Assembly: GCA_003217735.2 (NCBI GenBank)
Contig: CP031586.1
Coordinates: 1 to 64,000, forward strand
Source: Marinibacterium anthonyi
Lineage (GTDB): Bacteria > Pseudomonadota > Alphaproteobacteria > Rhodobacterales > Rhodobacteraceae
Reading direction: 5' to 3'
DNA length: 64,000 bases
Both the position numbers and the translations under genes were made by a program. Below the pieces are notes generated by a model. It was not told the DNA's origin. It searched no databases and saw nothing but the letters and a program-made list of their open reading frames with translations. The stretch's first letter is position 1. Each line of letters begins with the position of its first letter. This document shows positions 7,882 to 15,115 of this stretch, piece by piece.

Positions 7882-8916
7882 ATGTCAGAGGTGAAGCAGG
7901 GCCGGTCGCGTCCGACGATCAAGGACGTGGCGGCCGAGGCGAAGGTTTCGGTCGGGACGGTCAGCGGCGTGCTGAACGACCGCGCCGGTGTCGCGCAGGA
8001 CACCCGCGACCACGTGCAGGCGGTGATGAAGCGGCTGGGCTATGAACCCAACAGTTCGGCCCGGGCGATGCGGCGGAACCGGGTGTCGACCATCGGGCTG
8101 ATCGTGCCGGACCTGCGCAACAGCTTCTTCAGCCAGGTGGCCGAAGGCGTCGAACGCGGGATTTCCGAACACGATATCCTGATGACGCTGTGCCTGAGCT
8201 GGGCCAAGTCCGAACGCGAGGAATATTTCGCCCAACTGCTGCGCAGCCAGCGGCTGGACGGCGTGGTCTACCTGTCGGGCACCGGCCTGCCGTCGGCGTC
8301 CCTGATCGAGCTGACGCGCAGCGGTGCGGTGGTTTTCGTCGACGAGGTGCTGGCGGGCATCGATTGCCCTTCGGTGCTGAGCGACAACCGGCGCGGCGCG
8401 CGCGAGATCGCGCGCTGCGTGCTGGAAAGCGGTCACCGGCGGATCGCGGTGATCGAGGGGCCGCGGCGGCTGTGGACGGCGGATCAGCGGCTGTCGGGCT
8501 TTCGCGAGGGGTTTTCCGCCGCCGGGATCGACCCGGACGCCGCGCGCTACCTGCCCGGGGATTACACCGAACGGTCGGGCTATCAGGGTGCCGCCGAACT
8601 GTTCGGCGGGCCCGAGGCGGATTGGCCGACGGCGGTGATCTGCGCCAATGACCAGATGGCCTTCGGCGTGATGGCGTTTTGCCGGGAACTGGGCATCGCC
8701 GTGCCGCGCCAGGTGTCGGTCACCGGGTTCGACGACGTGGCCGAGGCCGCGATGACCCGCCCGGCGCTGACAACCGTCGCCCAGCCGGGGTTCGAGATGG
8801 GGCGTTCGGCGGCCCTGTTGCTGCTGCATTCCATCGGCGTCAGGGCGACCGCGCCCGACGCGATCAGTTTTTCGACCAGCGTGCGCATCCGCGAGACCGT
8901 CGCCCGAATCGCCTGA
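7882..8916 (+). CDS. LacI-family transcriptional regulator
   Basis: A 344-residue repressor-type regulator. Residues 12-60 hold the LacI helix-turn-helix and hinge (TIKDVAAEAKVSVGTVSGVL, then RAMRRNRVSTIGLIVPDL). The remainder is a periplasmic-binding-protein-like ligand domain, ending with the conserved VTGFDDVAEAAMTRPALTTV segment. It lies 39 bp after the permease and ends the operon. The two identical ATGAAACGGTTCAT sites in front of the operon (4320, 4407) are of the type such proteins bind, so feedback control of its own operon, and perhaps of the divergent nitrilase/M20 pair, is likely. Confidence 0.9.
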   Translation: MSEVKQGRSRPTIKDVAAEAKVSVGTVSGVLNDRAGVAQDTRDHVQAVMKRLGYEPNSSARAMRRNRVSTIGLIVPDLRNSFFSQVAEGVERGISEHDILMTLCLSWAKSEREEYFAQLLRSQRLDGVVYLSGTGLPSASLIELTRSGAVVFVDEVLAGIDCPSVLSDNRRGAREIARCVLESGHRRIAVIEGPRRLWTADQRLSGFREGFSAAGIDPDAARYLPGDYTERSGYQGAAELFGGPEADWPTAVICANDQMAFGVMAFCRELGIAVPRQVSVTGFDDVAEAAMTRPALTTVAQPGFEMGRSAALLLLHSIGVRATAPDAISFSTSVRIRETVARIA

Positions 8917-8981
8917 CCGATCCGGGGGCTGACGTGCCGCGCCTGTCGGCGTGGGCGTTGTCGTGGGTGCGGAACAATTGA

Positions 8982-9014
8982 CCCGCTCCCGTCGCATCCC
9001 CGGACGGAAGCGGG
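8982..9014. terminator. Bidirectional terminator hairpin between convergent genes
   Basis: Arms CCCGCTCCCGTC / GACGGAAGCGGG pair with one mismatch around a 9-base loop, between the lacI-type gene (+) and the FAH gene (-). No strong T-run on either strand. Confidence 0.6.
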
Positions 9015-9023
9015 CCTGATCAT

Positions 9024-9043
9024 GCGTCCTTGATCATGGACGC
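9024..9043 (-). terminator. Stem-loop 4 bp past the FAH-family stop codon
   Basis: GCGTCC / GGACGC arms enclose TTGATCAT. It sits immediately 3' of the minus-strand FAH gene and probably protects or terminates its transcript. Confidence 0.4.
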
Positions 9044-9047
9044 CCGA

Positions 9048-9749
9048 TCAGGTGACCTTGACGATCATGCTGCCAAGACCCTCGACCGCGATCTCCATCT
9101 CGTCGCCCTTTTCGACCGCCGCAACGCCCGACGGCGTGCCCGACAGGATCACGTCGCCCGCCGCCAGCTCGTAGTATTCCGACAGGTAGGCGATCTGTTC
9201 CGGCACCTTCCAGATCATCTGGTTCAGGTCGCCTTCCTGGCGCAGTTCGCCATTGACCTTCAGCGTGATGGCGCCGTGATCCAGGTGGCCGACCTCGGAC
9301 ACCGGGTGGATCGGCCCGACCGGGGCGGAGCCTTCGAAGGCCTTGCCGATTTCCCAGGGGCGGCCCAGCTTTTTCTGGATGCCCTGCAGGTCGCGCCGCG
9401 TCATGTCCAGCGACAGCGCGTAGCCATAGACATGGTCCAGCGCCTGTTCGACCGGGATGTCGCGGCCGCCGGATTTCAGCATCACCGCCATCTCGACCTC
9501 GTGATGTACGTCGCTGGTCTTTGGCGGATAGGGGAATGCGCCTGTCGGGTTCAGGTTGTCGGCGTTCTTCTGGAAGAAGAACGGATCCTCGCGGTCGGGA
9601 TCGTGGCCCATTTCAATGGCATGCGCCGCGTAATTGCGCCCGATGCAATACACCCGGCGCACCGGGAAGATCAGCCTTGATCCAGCCACCGGCAGTGCCG
9701 TTACGGGGGGCTGTTCAATAGCGAATTGCACTGCCGCGTCGTCCATCAT
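9048..9749 (-). CDS. Fumarylacetoacetate hydrolase family protein (fumarylpyruvate hydrolase-like)
   Basis: A 233-residue metal-dependent C-C hydrolase or decarboxylase of the FAH superfamily. The metal triad is present: E84 and E86 (HHEVEMAVML) and D115 (SLDMTRRDLQ); the lid/active-site stretch is RNYAAHAIEMG and the C-terminal signature is SGTPSGVA. Size and motifs fit the short fumarylpyruvate or acylpyruvase branch, which cleaves fumarylpyruvate or oxaloacetate-like 2,4-dioxo acids late in aromatic catabolism. AAGGAG lies 5 and 8 bases before two adjacent ATGs, so the start may be 9749 or 9746. It is divergent from the GntR gene, whose probable operators lie between them. Confidence 0.85.
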   Translation of the reverse strand: MMDDAAVQFAIEQPPVTALPVAGSRLIFPVRRVYCIGRNYAAHAIEMGHDPDREDPFFFQKNADNLNPTGAFPYPPKTSDVHHEVEMAVMLKSGGRDIPVEQALDHVYGYALSLDMTRRDLQGIQKKLGRPWEIGKAFEGSAPVGPIHPVSEVGHLDHGAITLKVNGELRQEGDLNQMIWKVPEQIAYLSEYYELAAGDVILSGTPSGVAAVEKGDEMEIAVEGLGSMIVKVT

Positions 9750-9778
9750 CAGATCTCCTTAAGCTGCGCCATTGGGCC

Positions 9779-9796
9779 GATTGATCCCGATCAATC
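9779..9796. promoter_or_regulatory. 18-bp palindrome in the FAH/GntR divergent promoter
   Basis: GATTGATC-CC-GATCAATC is a perfect inverted repeat 30 bp upstream of the FAH start. Its position and form suit an operator, most simply for the adjacent GntR protein. Confidence 0.5.
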
Positions 9797-9857
9797 AAAA
9801 CCAATTTACCCCAACCGCGCTTTTTCTGTTGCGATTACCGGCAATTTATCCATATTC

Positions 9858-9888
9858 TCGACCAATGCAACCAAAATGATCGACCAAT
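9858..9888 (+). promoter_or_regulatory. Direct repeats TCGACCAAT before the GntR gene
   Basis: TCGACCAAT occurs at 9858-9866 and 9880-9888, exactly two helical turns (22 bp) apart and just upstream of the GTG at 9901. Candidate autoregulatory sites. Confidence 0.4.
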
Positions 9889-9900
9889 AAGGGGTGCAAG

Positions 9901-10590
9901 GTGACGGCGAAAGTTGAAACGGCGGATCGCAGGGAGGCCACGATGGCGCTGCGCGATTTCATCGAAGCCGGGAACTTTGCGCCGGGCGACCGGCTGCCGC
10001 CGGAACGCGAGCTGATGGTCAGCCTGGGCGTGACCCGCACCATGTTGCGCAAGGCGCTGGACAGCCTGGAACACGAGGGCCGGATCTGGCGTCACGTGGG
10101 CAAGGGGACGTTCATCGCGTCGCAATCGGAATCGACCAGCCCCGGGCGGCTGGCCACGCTGAGCGGGCAGGTGACCCCGGTGCACATGATGCGCGCCCGG
10201 CTGGCGCTGGAACCTGCGCTGGCGCGCGAGGCGGCGATCAATGCGTCGGACGCGGCGGTGCAAAAGATCATGGCGGCGCGCGACCGTGCGGTCGAGGCGC
10301 CGGGCTGGGACGAATACGAGGCCGAGGACGACGCCTTTCACCGCACCATCGCCGAGGCGACGGGCAACGTGCTGCTGCTGGAGCTGTTCGATCAGCTGAA
10401 CCAGGTGCGCCGCGCCGTGGCCTGGAACACCGTGATCCGCCATGCGCCGCGCCCGCCGCGCGATCACAATTCATTCCGCGAACACGACCGCATCGCCCAG
10501 GGCATCGCGGCCCGCAACCCGACCGAGGCCCAGGCCGCCATGCGCGACCACCTGGGATCGGTTTCGGCACGTCTTTTCGGGGAGGTCTGA
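9901..10590 (+). CDS. GntR-family transcriptional regulator (FadR subfamily, FCD domain)
   Basis: A 229-residue regulator. The N-terminal winged helix-turn-helix (about residues 8-75) shows FAPGDRLPPERELMVSLGV and VGKGTFIA. The C-terminal all-helical FCD ligand domain has MRARLALEPALAREAA, an Asp/His-rich EDDAFHRTIAEATGN and REHDRIAQGI, which usually bind a metal and a carboxylic acid effector. The GTG start follows a GGGGTG-rich leader. It lies between the FAH-family gene and the ABC importer and probably controls both in response to a pathway carboxylate. Confidence 0.9.
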   Translation: MTAKVETADRREATMALRDFIEAGNFAPGDRLPPERELMVSLGVTRTMLRKALDSLEHEGRIWRHVGKGTFIASQSESTSPGRLATLSGQVTPVHMMRARLALEPALAREAAINASDAAVQKIMAARDRAVEAPGWDEYEAEDDAFHRTIAEATGNVLLLELFDQLNQVRRAVAWNTVIRHAPRPPRDHNSFREHDRIAQGIAARNPTEAQAAMRDHLGSVSARLFGEV

Positions 10591-10667
10591 GCACCGGACG
10601 CCCCGACCACAAACAGAGAAGACCCGGAGAACCGGGCCCGCATCATGCATTCTTTGGGAGGAGAATA

Positions 10668-11645
10668 ATGAGACACGTCATCAGGAACGTCGCGGCCGCG
10701 GCGATGGCATTGCCCATCGTGCTTGGCCTGACCGTGGCCCCGGCCCAGGCGGACAAGATCCGCATCGCCCTGGCCGAAACGCCGTCGGACGAACTGGCCG
10801 CCTTTTTCGTCGCGCTGGATCGCGCCAAGGCGAACGGGCTGGATTACGAATGGACCGCCTTTTCCGACGAGGAACTGGCCATCCAGGCCGTGCTGAGCGG
10901 GCAGATGGACATCGGGTTCGGCACGCCCTACGCCGCCATGCAAAGGTCGAAGGCGCCGCTCAGGATCGTCTTCCAGTTGTCCAAGCTGAAGTTCTTTCCG
11001 GTCACCACCAAGAAATACAGCACGCTTGAGGACCTGAACGGCGAACCCATCCTGCTGCATTCGCGCGGCGGCGGCACCGATTCCATCGCCAACGTGATCG
11101 AGGAACGGGTGGGCATCACCTTCGGCGAACGGTCTTATGTGCCCGGATCGTCGAACCGGGTTGCAGCACTTCTGGGCGGGCGGGCCGATGCGACGATCAT
11201 CGACCTGTCGAACAAGAACAAGCTGATGCGCAGCGAGGCGGCCGACAACTTCAACGTGCTGGACATGTTCGACGTCGAGGCCAGCGACGAGGCGCTCTTC
11301 GCCAACCTCGACTGGATCCAGGCGCACGAGGACGAGGTCGACATCTTTGTCAGCGCCCTTGTGTCCACCTGGCGCGACATGCAGGCGGATCCCACGATCA
11401 TCCGCCGCGAAACCGACCCCGACGGGCCGATCGGGCAGTTGCCGAAGGAGATCCTGGACGGGCTGGACGGGTTCTATGCCGATGCGGTCGAGGGCGGCCT
11501 GTATGACCCCGATGGCGGCGGGCGCAAGGCGGCGATGGCCGACATGGAATGGTACACCGCCGCGGGCCAGCTGGACGGGGATCCTGCCGAGCTGAACATC
11601 GAGGACTTCTGGTATCTCGCCCCGCTTGACGCCGCGACGAAATGA
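10668..11645 (+). CDS. ABC transporter substrate-binding protein (NitT/TauT type)
   Basis: A 325-residue periplasmic binding protein. Residues 1-28 are a Sec signal peptide cleaved after PAQA. The mature protein has the family pattern: IRIALAETPSDELAAFFVAL at the first lobe, AVLSGQMDIGFGTPYAAM, DLNGEPILLHSRGGG (about 120-135) and a hinge near AALLGGRADATIID. The RBS GGGAGGAG is strong. First gene of the GntR-associated importer operon (binding protein, permease, ATPase, second permease). The neighbouring FAH hydrolase suggests an aromatic or dioxo-acid-forming substrate, but the ligand cannot be read from sequence. Confidence 0.85.
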   Translation: MRHVIRNVAAAAMALPIVLGLTVAPAQADKIRIALAETPSDELAAFFVALDRAKANGLDYEWTAFSDEELAIQAVLSGQMDIGFGTPYAAMQRSKAPLRIVFQLSKLKFFPVTTKKYSTLEDLNGEPILLHSRGGGTDSIANVIEERVGITFGERSYVPGSSNRVAALLGGRADATIIDLSNKNKLMRSEAADNFNVLDMFDVEASDEALFANLDWIQAHEDEVDIFVSALVSTWRDMQADPTIIRRETDPDGPIGQLPKEILDGLDGFYADAVEGGLYDPDGGGRKAAMADMEWYTAAGQLDGDPAELNIEDFWYLAPLDAATK

Positions 11646-11653
11646 CGGGTGAC

Positions 11654-11677
11654 GGCCCCGCGCGCCTGCGCGGGGCC
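11654..11677 (+). terminator. Strong stem-loop after the binding-protein gene
   Basis: Perfect 10-bp arms GGCCCCGCGC / GCGCGGGGCC with a GCCT loop begin 8 bases after the binding-protein stop. No T-run follows, so transcript stabilisation or partial termination is more likely than full stop. Confidence 0.65.
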
Positions 11678-11680
11678 CCG

Positions 11681-11731
11681 CCTGTCCTGCACGAATCCCT
11701 GTTCTGCACGAATTCCTGTCCTGCACGAGGC
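11681..11731 (+). repeat. Three tandem 17-bp repeats between binding protein and permease genes
   Basis: Units CCTGTCCTGCACGAATC, CCTGTTCTGCACGAATT and CCTGTCCTGCACGAGGC run head to tail; the last carries the GAGG ribosome site of the next gene. They are probably a slippage product in the intercistronic leader. Confidence 0.85.
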
Positions 11732-11737
11732 CAGACC

Positions 11738-12499
11738 ATGATTGAGCGATCCCTTCTGTTGAAACTGCTGTCCGTGGCGATCCTGTTCGGCGCCTGGGAA
11801 ATCGCCGGGCGAATCCCGGTCAGCTATGCCTTTCCGACCTTCACCGAGACGATGGGCGCGCTGATCCGGATGATCGCCGACGGCAGCCTGCTGAACGCCT
11901 ACGGCGAAACGCTCCAGCCGCTTGTGGTGGGGGTGGCGATCTCGGCCATCCTCGGGATCGCGATCGGCCTGTGGGTCGGGCTGAACACCTTCTTCGACTG
12001 GCTGTTTTCGCCCATCTTCGTCGTGATGCAGGCCGCGCCGCTGGCCGCGCTGATCCCGCTGCTGGTGCTGGCCTACGGCATCGGGCTGACGTCCAAGGTG
12101 ATGGTGGTGTGCATCATGGCGATGCCGGTGATCGTGCTGAACACTGCCGGGGCCGTGCGCAACACGCCGGAATCGCTGAAGGAAATGGGCCGGTCCTTTC
12201 TGGCCTCGGACCCGTCGATCATCCTGAACATCGTGCTGCCCGCCGCCTCGCCGCTGATCTTTGCGGGCCTGCGGCTGGGGGTATCGGCGGGGTTCATCGG
12301 CGCGATCCTGGCCGAACTCAAGATCACGCCGACCGGCGTCGGCGACATCATCACCTACAGCCGGTCCATCGCCGATTACCCGGCGATGTACGCGGCGATC
12401 CTGTCGATCATCCTGCTCGCGGTCCTGTTCCTGAACCTGCTGGAAAAGACCGAGACCCTGCTCTTCAAAGGAAACCAACGTGGCTATGTCTCAGATTGA
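11738..12499 (+). CDS. ABC transporter permease (NitT/TauT type), first of two
   Basis: A 253-residue inner-membrane permease with about six membrane segments and an EAA-like loop around LKEMGRSFLASDPSIILNIVLPAA (about residue 150). ATG 11738 with GAGG 7 bases upstream is chosen over the in-frame ATG at 11642, whose extra 32 residues would be translated from the hairpin and tandem repeats. It overlaps the ATPase start by 20 bp. It pairs with the second permease (13281), giving a heterodimeric channel. Confidence 0.85.
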   Translation: MIERSLLLKLLSVAILFGAWEIAGRIPVSYAFPTFTETMGALIRMIADGSLLNAYGETLQPLVVGVAISAILGIAIGLWVGLNTFFDWLFSPIFVVMQAAPLAALIPLLVLAYGIGLTSKVMVVCIMAMPVIVLNTAGAVRNTPESLKEMGRSFLASDPSIILNIVLPAASPLIFAGLRLGVSAGFIGAILAELKITPTGVGDIITYSRSIADYPAMYAAILSIILLAVLFLNLLEKTETLLFKGNQRGYVSD

Positions 12500-13277
12500 A
12501 CGGGTGGTGGAACTACCTCTGCCCAAAAGCGCCGTTTCCGTGCGCCACATCTCGAAGAACTTCGGCGCCGTCCAGGCGCTGAGCGACATGTCGCTGGAAT
12601 TCCCGGCCGGCCAGCTGACATCGCTGCTGGGGCCGTCGGGCTGCGGCAAGACCACGCTTCTCAAGATCATCGCGGGGCTGCTGGAACCGAGTTCGGGCGA
12701 GGTCGAGGTCAACGGGCGCAAGGTGTCGGGCCCCGGGCCGGACCGGGCCTTTGTCTTCCAGGATTTCGCGCTGATGCCCTGGGCGACGGTGATGCGCAAC
12801 GTGACCTTCGGGCTGGAAATGCGCGGCACGGCCCGGTCCGAACGCGAGGGGATCGCCGAGAAATACATCAGGGAGGTCGGGCTGGCCGGGTTCGAACGCA
12901 GCTATCCGCACGAACTTTCGGGCGGCATGCGCCAGCGCGTGGGGCTTGCCCGGGCGCTGGCGGTGAACGCGGATGTCCTGTTGATGGACGAACCGTTTTC
13001 GGCGGTCGACGAACAGACCAGGCGCAAGTTCCAGGAAGACCTGCTGGCGCTGGTGCAGAACGAAAAGAAGACCTTCATCTTCGTCACCCATTCGATCGAG
13101 GAAGCGGTCTATGTCTCGGACCAGATCGCCATCCTGCTGCCGCGCCCCAGCCGGGTGTCGGAAATCATCCGCCCGTCGAATTTCCGCAACAAGGGCATCG
13201 ACAACATCCGGCGCGATCCCGAATACCTCGACATCGTGGACGAGATCTGGGCCTCGCTCAGGACCTATGTGGAGTAA
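12480..13277 (+). CDS. ABC transporter ATP-binding protein (SsuB/TauB type)
   Basis: A 265-residue importer ATPase. Walker A GPSGCGKTT (about 51-59), VFQDFALMPWATV after the Q-loop, signature ELSGGMRQR, Walker B LLMDEPFSAVD and switch His in VTHS. GTG 12480 is preferred to ATG 12486 because AAAGGA is 7 bases upstream of it. The C-terminal extension after the switch (RPSRVSEIIRPSNFRNK) is usual for this subfamily. It sits between two permease genes and presumably drives both. Confidence 0.9.
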   Translation: MAMSQIERVVELPLPKSAVSVRHISKNFGAVQALSDMSLEFPAGQLTSLLGPSGCGKTTLLKIIAGLLEPSSGEVEVNGRKVSGPGPDRAFVFQDFALMPWATVMRNVTFGLEMRGTARSEREGIAEKYIREVGLAGFERSYPHELSGGMRQRVGLARALAVNADVLLMDEPFSAVDEQTRRKFQEDLLALVQNEKKTFIFVTHSIEEAVYVSDQIAILLPRPSRVSEIIRPSNFRNKGIDNIRRDPEYLDIVDEIWASLRTYVE

Positions 13278-13280
13278 GCC

Positions 13281-14033
13281 ATGACGCTGTTCGGATACCG
13301 TTTGCCCGCCATGTCGTCGCTGATCGTCTGGGCGCTGTTGTGGGAAATCGTCGGCCGGCTGGGGCTGACGTTCTTCGTGCCGCCGCTGTCGAAGGTGCTG
13401 GTGACGCTGTTCGAGGTGATCCAGACGTCCGCGTTCCAGAAGGCGCTGGCGGAAACCGCCTATGCCTTTTCCGCCGGTGTCTGCATCGCCATCGTGATCG
13501 GCATTCCCGTCGGCATTCTTATGGGCAAAAGCCGCCTGCTGGACGAATTGCTGCTGCCCTGGGTCAACGTGTTCCTCAGCGCGCCGCTGACCGCGCTGGT
13601 GCCGGTGCTGATGGTGCTGTTCGGCTTCGGCATGAAGGCGATCATCATCACCACGACGCTGTTCGCGGTCTGGATCATCATCCTGAACGCGCGGGCCGGG
13701 GTGCGCCAGATCAACCGGTCGCTGGTGGAAATGGCCCACAGCTTTGGCGCGTCGCCATTGAACGCGTTCTTCCAGGTCTATTTCTGGGCTGCCCTGCCGG
13801 AAATCCTGGGCGGCGTGCGCATCGGCGTCATCCGCGCGGTCAAGGGTGTGATCATCGGCCAGCTGCTGATCTCGATCGTGGGGTTCGGCGCGCTGTTCGA
13901 ACTGTATTCGGCGAACTTCCTGATGGCCCATTTCTGGGCGGTGCTGATCGTGCTGTTCGGCCTGGCCTTCACAATATCCGAAATCCTCGCCTACCTGGAA
14001 CGGCGCGTCGCCTATTACGCGGCCAAACGCTAG
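13281..14033 (+). CDS. ABC transporter permease (NitT/TauT type), second of two
   Basis: A 250-residue membrane protein with about six transmembrane segments; the EAA-like loop is near RSLVEMAHSFGASPLNAFFQVYF (about residue 150). It starts 3 bp after the ATPase stop with a GAGTAAGCC leader. It is clearly different in sequence from the first permease, so the transporter probably has two unlike membrane subunits. It is the last gene of the operon, converging on the toxin gene 22 bp away. Confidence 0.9.
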   Translation: MTLFGYRLPAMSSLIVWALLWEIVGRLGLTFFVPPLSKVLVTLFEVIQTSAFQKALAETAYAFSAGVCIAIVIGIPVGILMGKSRLLDELLLPWVNVFLSAPLTALVPVLMVLFGFGMKAIIITTTLFAVWIIILNARAGVRQINRSLVEMAHSFGASPLNAFFQVYFWAALPEILGGVRIGVIRAVKGVIIGQLLISIVGFGALFELYSANFLMAHFWAVLIVLFGLAFTISEILAYLERRVAYYAAKR

Positions 14034-14055
14034 ACCCGGTCGGGGGGCGATGCCG

Positions 14056-14364
14056 TCACACGTCCTGCAGGTAGGCCGTCAGGGTCTGGTGGGCGTGCAG
14101 GATGCGGATGATTTCGATCCCCGGCGGGTCGGCGCGGTAGATGACCAGGTGGGCGCCGTTGGGATGGATGCGCACGGGCGGGGTCAGTTCGGTGCGTTCG
14201 CGCGCCATCTCGGGGAATTGGGCCAGCAGGTCGAACAGCGAAAACAGCCCGTCGGCATAGCGTTCCGCCTGGGATTCGCCCCAGCCGGCCACGCCGGCGC
14301 GCCATATGGCGGCAAGGTCGTCCTGGGCGGCCGGGCGCAGCGTCCAGCCGGGGCTATCGGTCAT
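14056..14364 (-). CDS. parE: ParE/RelE-superfamily toxin
   Basis: A 102-residue protein of the ParE toxin family, which poisons DNA gyrase (ParE branch) or ribosome-bound mRNA (RelE branch). Family features: WTLRPAAQDDLAAIW at the N-terminus, a helix ERYADGLFSLFDLLAQFPEMARER, and C-terminal strands HLVIYRADPPGIEIIRILHAHQ. ATG 14364 is chosen because it overlaps the antitoxin end by 11 bp, as usual in these pairs. On a plasmid it would act as a post-segregational killing or stability module. Confidence 0.85.
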   Translation of the reverse strand: MTDSPGWTLRPAAQDDLAAIWRAGVAGWGESQAERYADGLFSLFDLLAQFPEMARERTELTPPVRIHPNGAHLVIYRADPPGIEIIRILHAHQTLTAYLQDV

Positions 14365-14596
14365 CCCGCGCGCGCATCCGGGCCTTGAAGGCGTCCCGGT
14401 CAAACGGTTCGGCCGGTCCGCTGGCAAGGCCCGCGTCCAGAGCGGATTGCAGTTCGGCAATCGCTTCGCTGCGGGCCCGGTCCCGGCGGATCAGGTCACG
14501 GACATAATCGCTGGTATTGGCATAGCGGCCGGACTTGGCCTGGCTTTCGGCCCAGGCCTTCATCGGATCCGGCAGGGATATGTTCATGGTGCCCAT
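14354..14596 (-). CDS. parD: ParD-type antitoxin (ribbon-helix-helix)
   Basis: An 80-residue antitoxin with an N-terminal ribbon-helix-helix DNA-binding fold (NISLPDPMKAWAESQ, then YANTSDYVRDLIRRD, the RDLI-type signature of ParD/CopG proteins) and an acidic/basic C-terminal tail that would wrap the toxin. ATG 14596 has GGAG 7 bases upstream; 14587 is an alternative. It precedes and overlaps the toxin gene, so the two are co-translated and autoregulated. Confidence 0.85.
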   Translation of the reverse strand: MGTMNISLPDPMKAWAESQAKSGRYANTSDYVRDLIRRDRARSEAIAELQSALDAGLASGPAEPFDRDAFKARMRARDDR

Positions 14597-14669
14597 GGCT
14601 GGTCTCCTTCCCTGCGGAAAGTATGGCAAACCTTGCCATCCCGCAAGCCCGATGAGGGTCCGGGGTGCG

Positions 14670-14887
14670 TTAATGAGCCTGCACCCGCCTGCGCGCGGCG
14701 CGGTGCGACCAGATCCCCATGGCCAAGGGCACCAGGCCGAGGCCGTTCGTCAGCTCCAGCACGCCAAGGGTCAGCCAGGCCAGCAGGCACAGCCCGGCGA
14801 TGGCGGGGAACAGGCCAGCGGGCCGGTGGCCAGCACAAGGGCGCCCATCGCGCCCCCTGCCTGCAAAAGGGTACGGCGGTTGATCAT
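14670..14887 (-). pseudogene. Remnant of a TAXI-TRAP transporter locus (Tat signal joined out of frame to a permease tail)
   Basis: The minus strand starts with ATG 14887 behind a good GGGAGGAG site and encodes a Tat-type leader (MINRRTLLQAGGAMGALVLA), but that frame stops at 14771 after 38 residues. From about 14810 another frame reads a hydrophobic LFPAIAGLCLLAWLTLGVLE... ending RRRVQAH with stop at 14670. The leader resembles that of a TAXI binding protein. The tail resembles the C-terminus of the TRAP permease ending at 24630 (AAMIAGLALL... QWQKRR). The simplest reading is an internal deletion that fused the start of the first gene to the end of the last. Confidence 0.5.
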
Positions 14888-14939
14888 CGACTCTCCTCCC
14901 TGTCGTGATCTTCCTTTGGGTTCAGAAACTCAAATATAG

Positions 14940-14953
14940 TTGATAATGGCAAC
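14940..14953 (+). promoter_or_regulatory. Candidate MarR-type site in AT-rich promoter region of the CoA operon
   Basis: TTGATAATGGCAAC here resembles TTGAAATGGCAAC in the promoter of the MarR gene at 25713 (shared AATGGCAAC). The 228-bp region 14888-15115 carries no gene and is strikingly AT-rich; a weak promoter (TTGTCT at 15001, 17-bp spacer, TATGCG) precedes the operon. Confidence 0.35.
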
Positions 14954-15115
14954 AAATAACTCGTGATCGGAATGCGCGTCTGGTCGCATGGGGCACGTAT
15001 TTGTCTAGTAAAATATGGATATATATGCGGCTTATGCGGAAATTAGGGCGCAAAGAACCCTGTTGATCTTCCCGAACAGATAGATGATAAACGCAACGAA
15101 TATGGAGGACGGACC

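Noticed and set aside
11642-11737. N-terminal extension of the first permease from ATG 11642
   Set aside because: It would be translated through the stem-loop and tandem repeats, and ATG 11738 has its own GAGG site and starts the membrane helix.
14584-14838. Minus-strand 84-codon frame overlapping the antitoxin promoter
   Set aside because: Pro/Arg/Gly-rich shadow; the meaningful minus-strand content here is the Tat leader and hydrophobic tail in the other frames.
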